Below the pieces are notes generated by a model. That model made no database searches, was not told the DNA's origin, and saw only the letters and a program-made list of their open reading frames with translations. DNA of 11,321 bases from Syntrophomonadaceae bacterium (GTDB lineage: Bacteria; Bacillota; Dethiobacteria; DTU022): contig SKWE01000156.1 of NCBI GenBank assembly GCA_007129055.1, positions 1-11,321 on the forward strand, given 5' to 3'. Shown here one piece after another: positions 1-7,133 of the stretch (positions within the stretch are counted from its first letter, which is position 1; every line of letters begins with the position of its first letter). A program made the position numbers and the translations under genes.

Positions 1-16
1 ATAATCTTTTTACCGC

Positions 17-979
17 TCAATTTTCTGGTTCCCCGGCAAGCACCTGGCCTGCCTCAACCCGGTAACCGCAGCAGAATGATCCGGCATCCATCGCTTTTTT
101 ACCTGACGGCTGCAGGTTAAGGATGGTTAATGGGACACTGCCAGTGGCAACGGTGAGTGAGTTTTCACCTACGGTTAAAATAGTACCCGGAGCTATATCC
201 GGATTCAGCTCATCATCTTTAGGGCGGGCCGCCTGCCAGACTTTAATTCTTTTGCCGTTTAAGCAGGTATATGCGCCTGGCCAGGGGTTCAAACCCCTGA
301 TCCGGTTGTAGATTTCTTCCGCTCCCTGGCTCCAGTCCAGTTGTTCATCTTCGGGGGTCAGCGGCGGGGCATATGATGCCCGTTCATGATCCTGGGGAAA
401 AGCTTTGACAGCCCCGGAAGCAAGAGCGTTGACCGTTCTTAAGAGCAGGGATGCGCCCCTGCCTGCAAGGCGATCGTGTAGAGTGCCGGCAGTATCAAAT
501 GGCAGAATATCTTCTTTTTCCTGCATCAGGATATCACCTGCATCGAGCTCGGAAACCATTTTTATCACCGAAACCCCGCTGTAATCAGCCCCATCAATAA
601 CTGCGCGGTGAATAGGGGCAGAACCGCGGTAAAAAGGCAGGTACGATGCGTGCAGGTTTATACAGCCAAGCCGGGGCAGTTTAAGCAGCGGCGGAGGGAG
701 TATTTTACCGTAAGCAGCGGTAATTATGAGATCCGGCGCCTCATTTTCCATCCCGGACAGGAAGTCCTGATCACTGATTTTCTGCGGTTGGACCAGGGAT
801 ATGTTTTTTTCAAGGGCCCAGTTCTTTGTCGGCGCAAACCTAACCTTCCTCCCCCGTCCGCTGGGCTTATCCGGCGGAACAACCAGCAGCGCCAGGTTAT
901 GGGGTGAAAGATACAGCAGTTCGAGTGAAGGTAAGGCAAATTCCGGTGTTCCCATGAAAACCAGTTTAAGTTCTTTCAA
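17..979 (-). CDS. fmt: Methionyl-tRNA formyltransferase
   Basis: This enzyme transfers a formyl group from 10-formyltetrahydrofolate to Met-tRNA(fMet) in the cytosol, preparing the initiator tRNA for translation. The 320-residue length matches the family (about 310-320). The N-terminus carries the typical VFMGTPEFALPS strand-loop. The formyl-transfer core is GCINLHASYLPFYRGSAP (about 105-122), with Asn108 and His110; the Asp of SELDAGDIL (about 146) completes the catalytic trio. The C-terminal tRNA-binding domain holds YAPPLTPEDEQLDW and LNPWPGAYT. The start is TTG at 979, two bases after the def stop; a GAGGAA ribosome binding site lies in the last def codons. Starting at the internal Met9 would remove the first beta strand. 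It is the last gene of the cluster seen here, next to def, its functional counterpart. Only 16 bases follow the stop, so the downstream gene is not visible. Identification is secure. Confidence 0.97.
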   Translation of the reverse strand: MKELKLVFMGTPEFALPSLELLYLSPHNLALLVVPPDKPSGRGRKVRFAPTKNWALEKNISLVQPQKISDQDFLSGMENEAPDLIITAAYGKILPPPLLKLPRLGCINLHASYLPFYRGSAPIHRAVIDGADYSGVSVIKMVSELDAGDILMQEKEDILPFDTAGTLHDRLAGRGASLLLRTVNALASGAVKAFPQDHERASYAPPLTPEDEQLDWSQGAEEIYNRIRGLNPWPGAYTCLNGKRIKVWQAARPKDDELNPDIAPGTILTVGENSLTVATGSVPLTILNLQPSGKKAMDAGSFCCGYRVEAGQVLAGEPEN

Positions 980-981
980 AT

Positions 982-1467
982 CTATTCCTCACTTTGCAAC
1001 TCTTCCGGATCGAGCATACGCAGAGCTTTATCGGTAAAAAGGATACCTTCCAGGTGATCCATTTCATGCTGCAATATGCGGGCCAGCAAACCACTAACCC
1101 GGAGTTTTATTTCCCGGCCTTCACGGTTAAGGGCCCTGACACTTAGTTCCGTGGCCCGGGACACTTCGCCATAAGCACCCGGAACGCTTAAACAACCTTC
1201 AAGACCGACCTCTTCTCCTTCTGCACTGTCGCATTGAGGGTTAATCAGCTCTATAATCTTTTCTTCTCCATCTTTTCCGGCATCTGCGATTAAAATTCGT
1301 TTAGAAACACCCACCTGGTTGGCAGCCAAACCGACTCCCTGCGCTTCACGCATGGTTTCAATCATATCATCAAGCAGGCGCAGCACGCCGCTGTTAATTT
1401 TCGCTACTTCCCTGGCAGGGGTACGCAAAACAGGGTGGTTATCGCTTAATATTTTTCGTAAAGCCAC
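982..1467 (-). CDS. def: Peptide deformylase
   Basis: This metalloenzyme removes the N-formyl group from nascent proteins in the cytosol. All three family motifs are present: GVGLAANQ (about 44-51), EGCLS (about 90-94, with the metal ligand Cys92) and QHEMDHLEG (about 133-141, with His134 and His138 as ligands and Glu135 as catalytic base). At 161 residues it is a short, single-domain deformylase; the compact length and EGCLSVPG sequence fit type 1. The start is GTG at 1467 with a GAGGTG ribosome binding site just upstream. priA ends 22 bases upstream and fmt begins two bases downstream, so translation of def and fmt is probably coupled. The pairing matches function: Fmt adds the group that Def removes. 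No missing residues or breaks are visible. Confidence 0.97.
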   Translation of the reverse strand: MALRKILSDNHPVLRTPAREVAKINSGVLRLLDDMIETMREAQGVGLAANQVGVSKRILIADAGKDGEEKIIELINPQCDSAEGEEVGLEGCLSVPGAYGEVSRATELSVRALNREGREIKLRVSGLLARILQHEMDHLEGILFTDKALRMLDPEELQSEE

Positions 1468-1489
1468 TGTTGCAACACCTCATGTAAAA

Positions 1490-3691
1490 TTATAACACTA
1501 CCTGTGGGTTAAAATCCACTGCCAGGCGCACCGGCCAGGCCGGCTTCATGGCGTGATATTCGCGGATCAATTTTTTTATCCGGGGGGCAAGCCCGGATAG
1601 CTTTTCACCTTTTATGATAATCTGCACCCGGTATTGATCTTTAATCCGGAAAAGGGCTGCGGGTGCCGGACCAAGCAGTTCCAGCTCATTGGTTATCGGT
1701 TCAAGGCAGCCGGCAAACCAGTTGGCCGCGTCAAAAACCGCTTTTTCTTCGTTGTAGGTAAACAATACACGCAGCAGCTCACTGAATGGGGGATACGCTA
1801 GCTGGCGGCGGTTTTCAATCTCCTGCTTATAGAAAGCAGGGTAATCGTGCTCCGCTGCAGCAAGAATACTGTAGTGGCCCGGGTGGTAAGTCTGGACGAT
1901 AACTTTTCCTCCCCGCGGCCCGCGGGCCGTCCGCCCTGAAACCTGGGTTAAAAGTTGGAAAGTCCTTTCAGGAGCCCTGAAATCAGGCAGGTTCAGGGTA
2001 GTGTCGGCGGCAACCACTCCTACCAGGGTTACCCCGGGGAAGTCAAACCCCTTGGCAATCATCTGGGTTCCGATCAGTATACTTGCTTTTCGGGCTTTAA
2101 ACTGCCGGTAAAAATAGTCATGGGCGCTGCGACTGCTCGTTGTATCACGATCCATGCGAATCAGTGATACCCGGGGGTAAAGTTTTCTAACTTCTTCCTC
2201 TACCCGCTGGGTTCCGGCGCTGAAATGGCGTATTTTAACCCCGCCGCATCCGGGGCACACTTCCGGCACAGCTTCCTCGTGTGCACAGTAGTGGCAGCAC
2301 ATAATATTACGATCCTTATGCAGGGTAAGCGAAACATCGCAGGATTTGCAGCGCACCACATGCCCGCATTCGCGGCATAATACAAACCCGGCAAAGCCGC
2401 GGCGGTTAATAAATAATAGCGCCTGTTCATCGTTCTCAAGCACAGCGTTCAGGCCTTCGAGAAGGGGTCGGCTGAATATGTGACGGTGGTTTTCTTTTAG
2501 TTCTTTGCGCATATCAACTACTTCTACAGGCGGCAGCTGGATGGGGGTCACCCTTTCTTTCATGCTGAGCAGTTCTGCATCACCCCGTACAGCCAGGTAG
2601 TAGCTCTCCAGGGAGGGGGTTGCACTGCCCAGCAGCAGAACAGCTTTATTGTAACGCGCCCTCCACCAGGCAACATCCCTGGCGTGATAGCGGGGGGTTT
2701 CTTCCTGTTTGTAAGTGGTTTCATGCTCTTCATCAATGATGATTATACCGATCGATTTCAGGGGGGCAAAAACCGCCGAACGGGCACCGAGCACTACTTT
2801 TGCTTCGCCGCTGAGAATCGCCGTCCACTGGCGGTTTTTTTCGGCCACACTAAGGCGGCTGTGCAGTACTGCTACCCGGCCCGGGAAGCGTCCCTCGAAA
2901 TGTTCTATCATCTGCGGGGTAAGCGATATTTCAGGAACCAGGACCAGGGCGCTTTTGCCCAGGTCCAGGCAGCAGGTAATACTCTGCATGTAAACTTCTG
3001 TTTTGCCGCTGGCTGTAACCCCGTGAAGCAGGATGCGCTGTGCTTTCTGCTGTTCAAGGGCATGACTGATCCTGCTAAAACATGAGGCCTGTTCATTAAG
3101 CATTAAATGCGGTTCAGTTGAGCTGCTATTACCCACTTTTTTCTGCGCTTCCATGGGTACAAGCCTGTAGCAAATCAGCCCTTTTTTTTCCAGGGCCCGC
3201 ATGGTTTCCGCTTTTACTCCCAGCTGTATAAGCTTATGCCTGGCCAACACTCCCTGTTCTTTAAGAATATCAAGGGCTTTATTTTGAGCCGGCGCCCGCT
3301 TCAAATCTGCTTCCGAAGCCTGGGGAGTCAATTCAACTACCTTCATCCGGTTCGGCCTTTTTTCGCGCCGGAAAGCGGCCGGGATCATTGCATGAAGGGC
3401 ATCAATTTTACGACAATAGTAGTGCAGCGAGATCCAATGCAGAAGGGCCAGTTGTTCACCGGTCAAGAGCGGATCCTGGTCAGTTATAGATATTATATCT
3501 TTCAGGTTTTCGATATCGGTTTCGTCGAGGAGGCGCAGCACAAAACCCTGGCAGCGGCGATTACCAAGAGGTACAGTAACCTGCTGACCGGGTTTTAATT
3601 GCTGCTGAAGCTGTTCCGGAACACTGTAGTGGAAAGGACGGTCAACAGCATGGCTGACCAGGTCAATTATTACCTCGGCATATGCGGACAT
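1490..3691 (-). CDS. priA: Primosomal protein N', replication-restart helicase
   Basis: PriA is a superfamily 2 3'-to-5' DNA helicase that recognises abandoned replication forks and starts reloading of the replicative helicase. The 733-residue protein is full length. It has the N-terminal fork-binding domain (about 1-105), a winged-helix region (about 110-190), Walker A GVTASGKTEVY (about 224-234), DEEH box (320-323), and SAT motif in LLGSATPSLE (about 354-362). The zinc-binding insert spans about 439-482, with the pairs Cys439/442, 448/451, 466/469 and 479/482. The helicase C-terminal half has GTQMIAKGFDFP (541-552) and motif VI QVSGRTARG (about 583-591), followed by the C-terminal domain. 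Motif VI more often reads QVAGRAGR; both arginines are kept here. The start is ATG at 3691, with GGGAGA upstream. It lies between coaBC and def, as in Bacillus. Identification is secure. Confidence 0.97.
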   Translation of the reverse strand: MSAYAEVIIDLVSHAVDRPFHYSVPEQLQQQLKPGQQVTVPLGNRRCQGFVLRLLDETDIENLKDIISITDQDPLLTGEQLALLHWISLHYYCRKIDALHAMIPAAFRREKRPNRMKVVELTPQASEADLKRAPAQNKALDILKEQGVLARHKLIQLGVKAETMRALEKKGLICYRLVPMEAQKKVGNSSSTEPHLMLNEQASCFSRISHALEQQKAQRILLHGVTASGKTEVYMQSITCCLDLGKSALVLVPEISLTPQMIEHFEGRFPGRVAVLHSRLSVAEKNRQWTAILSGEAKVVLGARSAVFAPLKSIGIIIIDEEHETTYKQEETPRYHARDVAWWRARYNKAVLLLGSATPSLESYYLAVRGDAELLSMKERVTPIQLPPVEVVDMRKELKENHRHIFSRPLLEGLNAVLENDEQALLFINRRGFAGFVLCRECGHVVRCKSCDVSLTLHKDRNIMCCHYCAHEEAVPEVCPGCGGVKIRHFSAGTQRVEEEVRKLYPRVSLIRMDRDTTSSRSAHDYFYRQFKARKASILIGTQMIAKGFDFPGVTLVGVVAADTTLNLPDFRAPERTFQLLTQVSGRTARGPRGGKVIVQTYHPGHYSILAAAEHDYPAFYKQEIENRRQLAYPPFSELLRVLFTYNEEKAVFDAANWFAGCLEPITNELELLGPAPAALFRIKDQYRVQIIIKGEKLSGLAPRIKKLIREYHAMKPAWPVRLAVDFNPQVVL

Positions 3692-3720
3692 TCTTTCTCC
3701 CGGTTTATAACAATTAATTT

Positions 3721-4905
3721 TTAGTTTTTGATCAGAACGGCCGTACGATCGAGGATGAGGTGGGCAAGTTCTTCTTTTTCCATCATGGGAATTTCTTCAA
3801 CTTCACCATCCCGGCCGATTAATGAAACACGGTTGGTGCTGACGGCAAAACCGCAGCCCGGTTCCTTTAAGTTATTGACCACAATTAAATCAAGGTTTTT
3901 ACGCGATAGCTTGTCCTGTGCGTTCTGCACTGCATTTTCAGTTTCGGCAGCAAAACCGACAAGAATTTTATCGTCCTTGGTTTTGCCCAGCTCAAGCAGG
4001 ATATCAGGGTTTGAAGCGAGTTGAAGCGCCATTGACGCTTTCTCTTTCTTCACCTTTTCATCCCAATTTTCGGCCGGGCGGAAATCTGAAACTGCTGCAG
4101 CTTTAAATACGATACGGCACCTGCTGAAGCTTGACAGAACCGCTTCATGCATTTCGGCTGCAGTGTTCACTGAAACCAGCTTTACCCCTGTAGGTACCCT
4201 TAGGTGGGTGGGGCCGCTGACAAGGGTAACCACAGCTCCCCTGTCGCTTAAAGCGCGGGCCAGGGAGTAGCCCATTAGCCCGGTAGAAGGATTGCTGATA
4301 TAGCGTACCGGATCAAGGGGTTCACGGGTAGGCCCGGCTGTAACCAGCACTTCAATCCCCTGGTAATCTTTTGTCATTACAGCCCGCCTGGCAAAATTAA
4401 AAATATCATAAGTTTCCGGCATCCGGCCGCTGCCATATACCCCGCAGGCCAGTTCTCCCTCGTCAGGATCCATTACATGGCAGCCCCGCTTACGCAGCAT
4501 TTCAATGTTCGCAACCACGGCCGGGTGCCTGAACATGTTAACATTCATCGATGGTATGACCACAACAGGACAGTCAGCTGCCAGGTAGAGGGTAGATATC
4601 AGGTTATCAGCCAACCCGAGGGCCATTTTACCAATAGTGTTAGCCGTTGCCGGTGCAATAACCATCAAATCTGCCTTTTCCAGCAGCTCAACGTGGCGAA
4701 CCCTTTCGCCTGTCCGGTCACCGTACATTTCAACATAAACCGGATTGCCGGTCAGGGTTTGAAAAGTCAGCGGCGTGATAAATTCTGCGGCTGCAGGGGT
4801 CAATACCACCTGCACATCAATGCCACCACGCACAAACAGCCTGGCCAGTTCCGGAATTTTATATGCGGCAATTCCGCCTGTAACCCCTATGATTACCTTC
4901 TTCAA
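3721..4905 (-). CDS. coaBC: Bifunctional phosphopantothenoylcysteine decarboxylase / phosphopantothenate-cysteine ligase
   Basis: CoaBC carries out two consecutive steps of coenzyme A synthesis: the CoaB half joins cysteine to 4'-phosphopantothenate, and the CoaC half decarboxylates the product to 4'-phosphopantetheine using FMN. The CoaC half (about 1-180) begins with GVTGGIAAYK and has the active-site His71 (VRHVEL), PSMN motif (118-121) and ELACG with Cys154. The CoaB half (about 184-394) has VTAGPTREPLDPVRYISN (188-205), KAAAVSDFRPAE (268-279), a lysine cluster EKVKKEK near 286, GFAAETEN (317-324) and the substrate-loop VVNN. Two motifs deviate from the usual form: PSMNVNMF where PAMN is common, and NPSTGLMG where N-x-S-S-G-K-M-G is common. 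The start is TTG at 4905, preceded by AGGGGTG and 10 bases after the rpoZ stop. The 394-residue length is normal. Confidence 0.96.
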   Translation of the reverse strand: MKKVIIGVTGGIAAYKIPELARLFVRGGIDVQVVLTPAAAEFITPLTFQTLTGNPVYVEMYGDRTGERVRHVELLEKADLMVIAPATANTIGKMALGLADNLISTLYLAADCPVVVIPSMNVNMFRHPAVVANIEMLRKRGCHVMDPDEGELACGVYGSGRMPETYDIFNFARRAVMTKDYQGIEVLVTAGPTREPLDPVRYISNPSTGLMGYSLARALSDRGAVVTLVSGPTHLRVPTGVKLVSVNTAAEMHEAVLSSFSRCRIVFKAAAVSDFRPAENWDEKVKKEKASMALQLASNPDILLELGKTKDDKILVGFAAETENAVQNAQDKLSRKNLDLIVVNNLKEPGCGFAVSTNRVSLIGRDGEVEEIPMMEKEELAHLILDRTAVLIKN

Positions 4906-4915
4906 AAAAACACCC

Positions 4916-5122
4916 CTACTTTATGCCATCACGAATACGTTCATACTCTATGTTCCCGGCTTCTATTTCACGGAGAGCAGTAGTAACATCTTTGCTGTAT
5001 AATTTGTCAATTGTTTTTTTACTTCCATTACGCAGCTGACGTCCCCGTTTCGCAGCGGCTATCACCAGCGTATACTTGCTGTCAAAGTTTTCTATTAAAT
5101 CATCAATGGATGGATAAATCAA
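4916..5122 (-). CDS. rpoZ: DNA-directed RNA polymerase subunit omega
   Basis: Omega is the small subunit that helps fold and hold the beta-prime subunit of RNA polymerase. The 68-residue sequence begins MIYPSIDDLIENFDSKYTLV and contains the conserved helix VIAAAKRGRQL, followed by K-x-x-x-x-A-L-x-E-I in the second half (TTALREIEAG). This is the usual size in Firmicutes. The start is TTG at 5122 and overlaps the gmk stop codon (the four bases TTGA are shared, 5119-5122), so rpoZ is probably translated by re-initiating ribosomes. A near-perfect ribosome binding site lies inside the gmk end. The gmk-rpoZ-coaBC order is a well-known neighbourhood. Short but confident, because both sequence and context agree. 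Confidence 0.94.
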   Translation of the reverse strand: MIYPSIDDLIENFDSKYTLVIAAAKRGRQLRNGSKKTIDKLYSKDVTTALREIEAGNIEYERIRDGIK

Positions 5123-5727
5123 CCGTCTTCACCTCCCATGCCGGGCGGCTGAGCGCCCCGGCTAACTTTACATTTTTCTGCATCTATTATTGCCCCGATC
5201 TTTGTCGCGGCTTTTTCTACTTTATCATTAACCACCACATAATCATATAGAATATATGAATTCATTTCCTGGCGGGCTGTCATCAGGCGGCGTTCTATTT
5301 TCTCGTTAGTTTCAGTACCCCGGCCCCTGATTCTATCTTCCAGCGTTTCCATGGATGGCGGGGCGAGAAAAATGGAAACCGATTCGGGTGCTTTTTGCCT
5401 GACCTGGGCTGCACCCTGGACATCTATTTCCAGGATTAATGTTTTACCTTTACTAATTGCTTCATCTACCACATCAAGGCTTGTTCCATAGTAATGGCCG
5501 TGAACAACGGCCCATTCCAGGAAAGCGCCGGCATCAACCATAGCTTTGAAATGAACTGGCTCCGTAAAAAAATATTCTTTGCCATCTACTTCTTCAGGCC
5601 GGGGAAGCCGGGTTGTTGTTGAAACAGATAGATTAAGGCCTTCCTTGATGGTCATTAAGTGACGACAAACCGTGCCTTTGCCTACACCCGAAGGACCGGA
5701 AATAATTAAGAGCAATCCCTCCTGCAT
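5119..5727 (-). CDS. gmk: Guanylate kinase
   Basis: Guanylate kinase phosphorylates GMP to GDP with ATP, an essential step in making GTP and dGTP; in Firmicutes it is also a known (p)ppGpp target. From the chosen start the protein has 202 residues, close to the 205-207 typical of the family. It shows the P-loop GPSGVGKGT (11-19), the GMP-binding stretch STTTRLPRPEEVDGKEYFF (about 36-54), FLEWAVVHGHYYGT (about 69-82), LEIDVQGAAQV (about 99-109) and the arginine-rich lid RIRGRGTET (about 132-140). The frame is open back to a Met at 5772, but ATG 5727 has an AGGAGGT site at the right distance, places the P-loop where the family has it, and avoids overlap with the remA end. Its last four bases overlap rpoZ. 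The last dozen residues are a glycine- and acid-rich tail outside the conserved fold. Confidence 0.96.
   Translation of the reverse strand: MQEGLLLIISGPSGVGKGTVCRHLMTIKEGLNLSVSTTTRLPRPEEVDGKEYFFTEPVHFKAMVDAGAFLEWAVVHGHYYGTSLDVVDEAISKGKTLILEIDVQGAAQVRQKAPESVSIFLAPPSMETLEDRIRGRGTETNEKIERRLMTARQEMNSYILYDYVVVNDKVEKAATKIGAIIDAEKCKVSRGAQPPGMGGEDG
5129..5136 (-). promoter_or_regulatory. Ribosome binding site of rpoZ
   Basis: The sequence GGAGGTGA, read on the minus strand, lies six bases before the TTG start of rpoZ and inside the last gmk codons. It supports a TTG start overlapping the gmk stop codon and argues for translational coupling of the two genes. Confidence 0.8.
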
Positions 5728-5732
5728 GCAAA

Positions 5733-5739
5733 ACCTCCT
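5733..5739 (-). promoter_or_regulatory. Ribosome binding site that fixes the gmk start
   Basis: AGGAGGT on the minus strand ends five bases before ATG 5727. It decides in favour of this start over the upstream in-frame ATG at 5772, which would lie within the remA 3' end. Confidence 0.85.
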
Positions 5740-5746
5740 GTGACTG

Positions 5747-6019
5747 TTATTCCAATTCTGTTGCCTCAGCATTGTGATCGCATGCCTGGAGCCGATGTTT
5801 AACCGTTTCGGGTTGGACTGCCGAAAGGATTATATGACCGCTGTCTGCAACAATTACAGCCCTTGTCCGCCGGCCATATGTAGCATCAATTAACAGGCCG
5901 CGCTCTCTCGCTTCACTGACCAGCCTCTTGATAGGCGCTGATTCCGGGCTGACTATGGCTACTATGCGGGATGCAGAAACAATGTTTCCGAAGCCAATAT
6001 TGATTAGCTTTAATGACAT
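5747..6019 (-). CDS. remA: Extracellular matrix/biofilm regulator RemA (DUF370 family)
   Basis: RemA is a small DNA-binding protein that, in Bacillus subtilis, activates biofilm matrix and osmoprotection genes by binding repeated upstream sites as a ring-shaped oligomer. The 90-residue sequence is highly conserved: INIGFGNIVSASRIVAIVSP, then SAPIKRLV, GLLIDATYGRRTRAVIVADS and HIILSAVQPETVKHRL. The DNA-contact arginines described in B. subtilis fall at the same numbers here (Arg18, Arg50, Arg51). The last 14 residues or so are a non-conserved acidic tail. The start is ATG 6019 behind AAGGGGGC. It sits between yicC and gmk, the standard Firmicutes arrangement, 15 bases after yicC and 19 before gmk. 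Which genes it controls in this organism cannot be told from the window. Confidence 0.95.
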   Translation of the reverse strand: MSLKLINIGFGNIVSASRIVAIVSPESAPIKRLVSEARERGLLIDATYGRRTRAVIVADSGHIILSAVQPETVKHRLQACDHNAEATELE

Positions 6020-6034
6020 ACACTAGCCCCCTTT

Positions 6035-6910
6035 TTACTCCAGGTTTTGAATCTGTTCACGAATTTTTTCAAGTTCTGCTTTCATATTCACCACAATATT
6101 TGTCAGGGAAAAATCTCCCGCCTTGGACCCAATAGTGTTTACTTCACGAAACATTTCCTGAGCAATAAAATCAAGTTTGCGCCCGGCAGGATCGGTTCCC
6201 TCTAAATTATCCCGGAAAGCACCGATATGGCTTTTTAAGCGAACCAGTTCTTCATCAACACCCATGCGCTCCACAACCAGGGCAGTTTCCATCAGCAGCC
6301 TGGTTTCCTCGAATTTCCCTGCCAGCAGTTCTTCAAATTTATGTTCCATTTTTGCCCGGTAGTTATCTTTCGCCGCTTCAGCTCTCTCTTCTGCCAGTTG
6401 AACCTGGGTTTCAAGTTTTTCGCACCTGGCAAGCAGATCCCGGCAGAGATTTTCTCCTTCAGCCCGGCGCTGTTTGATCAGCTGGCCAAGAGCTTCGCCA
6501 AGGGCAGCGGTAATCGCAGGCCATACCTGCTCTTCCGTTAATACAAGGCCGGAAGGTTTGAATAGTTCGGGCATCTGTAAAAGATGCTTCATTTCAATTT
6601 TTTCATCAAGCCCGAGGTGATCTGAAAGTTTTTGCAGGGAGCGGTAGTAATCTTCAGCCAGGTCGAAGTTAACATTGACCTGTCGAAGTCCGGCCGGCAT
6701 TTCATCAAGGACCAGGCTTACTTCCACCCTGCCCCGCTTAATTGAGTTTTGGAGCTGCCTGCGCACCTGGTCTTCCAGGAAGTAGAGTTCGCGCGGCAGC
6801 CGCAAAGCAAAGTCTGCATAGCGGTGGTTAACCGAGCGCAGTTCTGCCAGGAAAGTAAAGCCATTCTCCGTGCTGCTGCCCCGGCCGTAGCCTGTCATAC
6901 TGCTAATCAT
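6035..6910 (-). CDS. yicC: YicC/YloC family endoribonuclease
   Basis: YicC-family proteins are conserved bacterial proteins; members from E. coli and B. subtilis (YloC) have been reported as endoribonucleases. The N-terminal domain begins ISSMTGYGRG and contains the hallmark LRSVNHRYADFALRLPREL (about 23-41) and RRQLQNSIKRGRVEVSL (about 49-65). The middle is helical and probably coiled coil (about 140-205). The C-terminal DUF1732 part has RMGVDEELVRLKSHI, GRKLDFIAQEMFREVNTIGSK (about 244-264), and ends with KAELEKIREQIQNLE. From ATG 6910 the length is 291 residues, the usual size. The frame is open to an ATG at 6973, but that would add 21 basic residues unlike the family and would overlap the predicted promoter; an AAGGCG site precedes 6910. 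It is the first gene of the operon. The exact in vivo RNA substrates are not known to me. Confidence 0.93.
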   Translation of the reverse strand: MISSMTGYGRGSSTENGFTFLAELRSVNHRYADFALRLPRELYFLEDQVRRQLQNSIKRGRVEVSLVLDEMPAGLRQVNVNFDLAEDYYRSLQKLSDHLGLDEKIEMKHLLQMPELFKPSGLVLTEEQVWPAITAALGEALGQLIKQRRAEGENLCRDLLARCEKLETQVQLAEERAEAAKDNYRAKMEHKFEELLAGKFEETRLLMETALVVERMGVDEELVRLKSHIGAFRDNLEGTDPAGRKLDFIAQEMFREVNTIGSKAGDFSLTNIVVNMKAELEKIREQIQNLE

Positions 6911-6960
6911 GATTATCGCCTTTTTTCTGCGTTTTTCGCCTTTGTTTAAGTGCTGGGTTA

Positions 6961-6989
6961 ATATTATCATCAAATGATGGCAATCTCAA
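6961..6989 (-). promoter_or_regulatory. Predicted SigA-type promoter of the yicC-remA-gmk-rpoZ-coaBC-priA-def-fmt operon
   Basis: On the minus strand TTGAGA (6989-6984) and TAATAT (6966-6961) are separated by exactly 17 bases. TTGAGA matches five of six consensus bases. An overlapping GATAAT gives a better -10 hexamer with a 15-base spacer. Initiation would fall near 6954, leaving a leader of about 45 bases before ATG 6910. This also makes the upstream ATG at 6973 unlikely as the yicC start. Confidence 0.5.
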
Positions 6990-7048
6990 GCAGCAAAATT
7001 AGCTCGTCTATAACTTAATCAGTTTGCTGTCTGTTCCTATTACCGGTT

Positions 7049-7074
7049 CCGCCGCAGGTATTGGCAGCGGTTTT
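7049..7074 (+). terminator. Terminator-like hairpin upstream of the rqcH promoter
   Basis: On the plus strand CCGCCGC (7049-7055) pairs with GCAGCGG (7064-7070), six pairs with one C-A mismatch, around an eight-base loop, and is followed by TTTT (7071-7074) and then AAATTT. This has the form of a short intrinsic terminator reading toward rqcH. No gene runs into it on that strand, so its job is unclear: it could stop antisense transcription from within yicC or attenuate a longer rqcH transcript. The T-run is short. Confidence 0.3.
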
Positions 7075-7078
7075 AAAT

Positions 7079-7107
7079 TTGCCTTGGAGGAGAAGAAGAA
7101 TTATACT
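7079..7107 (+). promoter_or_regulatory. Predicted SigA-type promoter of rqcH
   Basis: TTGCCT (7079-7084) and TATACT (7102-7107) are spaced by 17 bases; they match four and five of the six consensus positions. Transcription would begin near 7114, about 20 bases before the chosen GTG start. Confidence 0.45.
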
Positions 7108-7122
7108 AGATGCCGGAGAAAT

Positions 7123-7128
7123 GAGGTG
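7123..7128 (+). promoter_or_regulatory. Ribosome binding site that decides the rqcH start
   Basis: GAGGTG ends five bases before GTG 7134. It overlaps the alternative GTG at 7128, which would need the weaker GGAG at 7115-7118. The stronger site and the family N-terminus (Met-Ser-Phe-Asp) both favour 7134. Confidence 0.65.
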
Positions 7129-7133
7129 TGCCA

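Noticed and set aside
1..16. Start of a further gene downstream of fmt
   Set aside because: Only 16 bases follow the fmt stop; neither a ribosome binding site nor a start codon can be judged.
2684..3085. Plus-strand frame (133 codons) opposite priA
   Set aside because: It overlaps the helicase core of priA, whose motifs are complete, so this frame is a shadow.
4477..4983. Plus-strand frame (168 codons) opposite coaBC and rpoZ
   Set aside because: It spans two confirmed genes on the other strand, has no ribosome binding site and no family match.
5728..5772. Longer gmk with an additional 15 N-terminal residues from ATG 5772
   Set aside because: It overlaps the remA end, lacks a ribosome binding site, and puts the P-loop too far from the start; ATG 5727 has an ideal site.
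6911..6973. Longer yicC with 21 extra residues from ATG 6973
   Set aside because: The added residues do not match the family, and the predicted -10 region lies over and downstream of that ATG.
7110..7124. Four-codon leader peptide (Met-Pro-Glu-Lys, stop) before rqcH
   Set aside because: Its ATG lies ahead of the expected transcription start and its nearest ribosome binding site is too far away.
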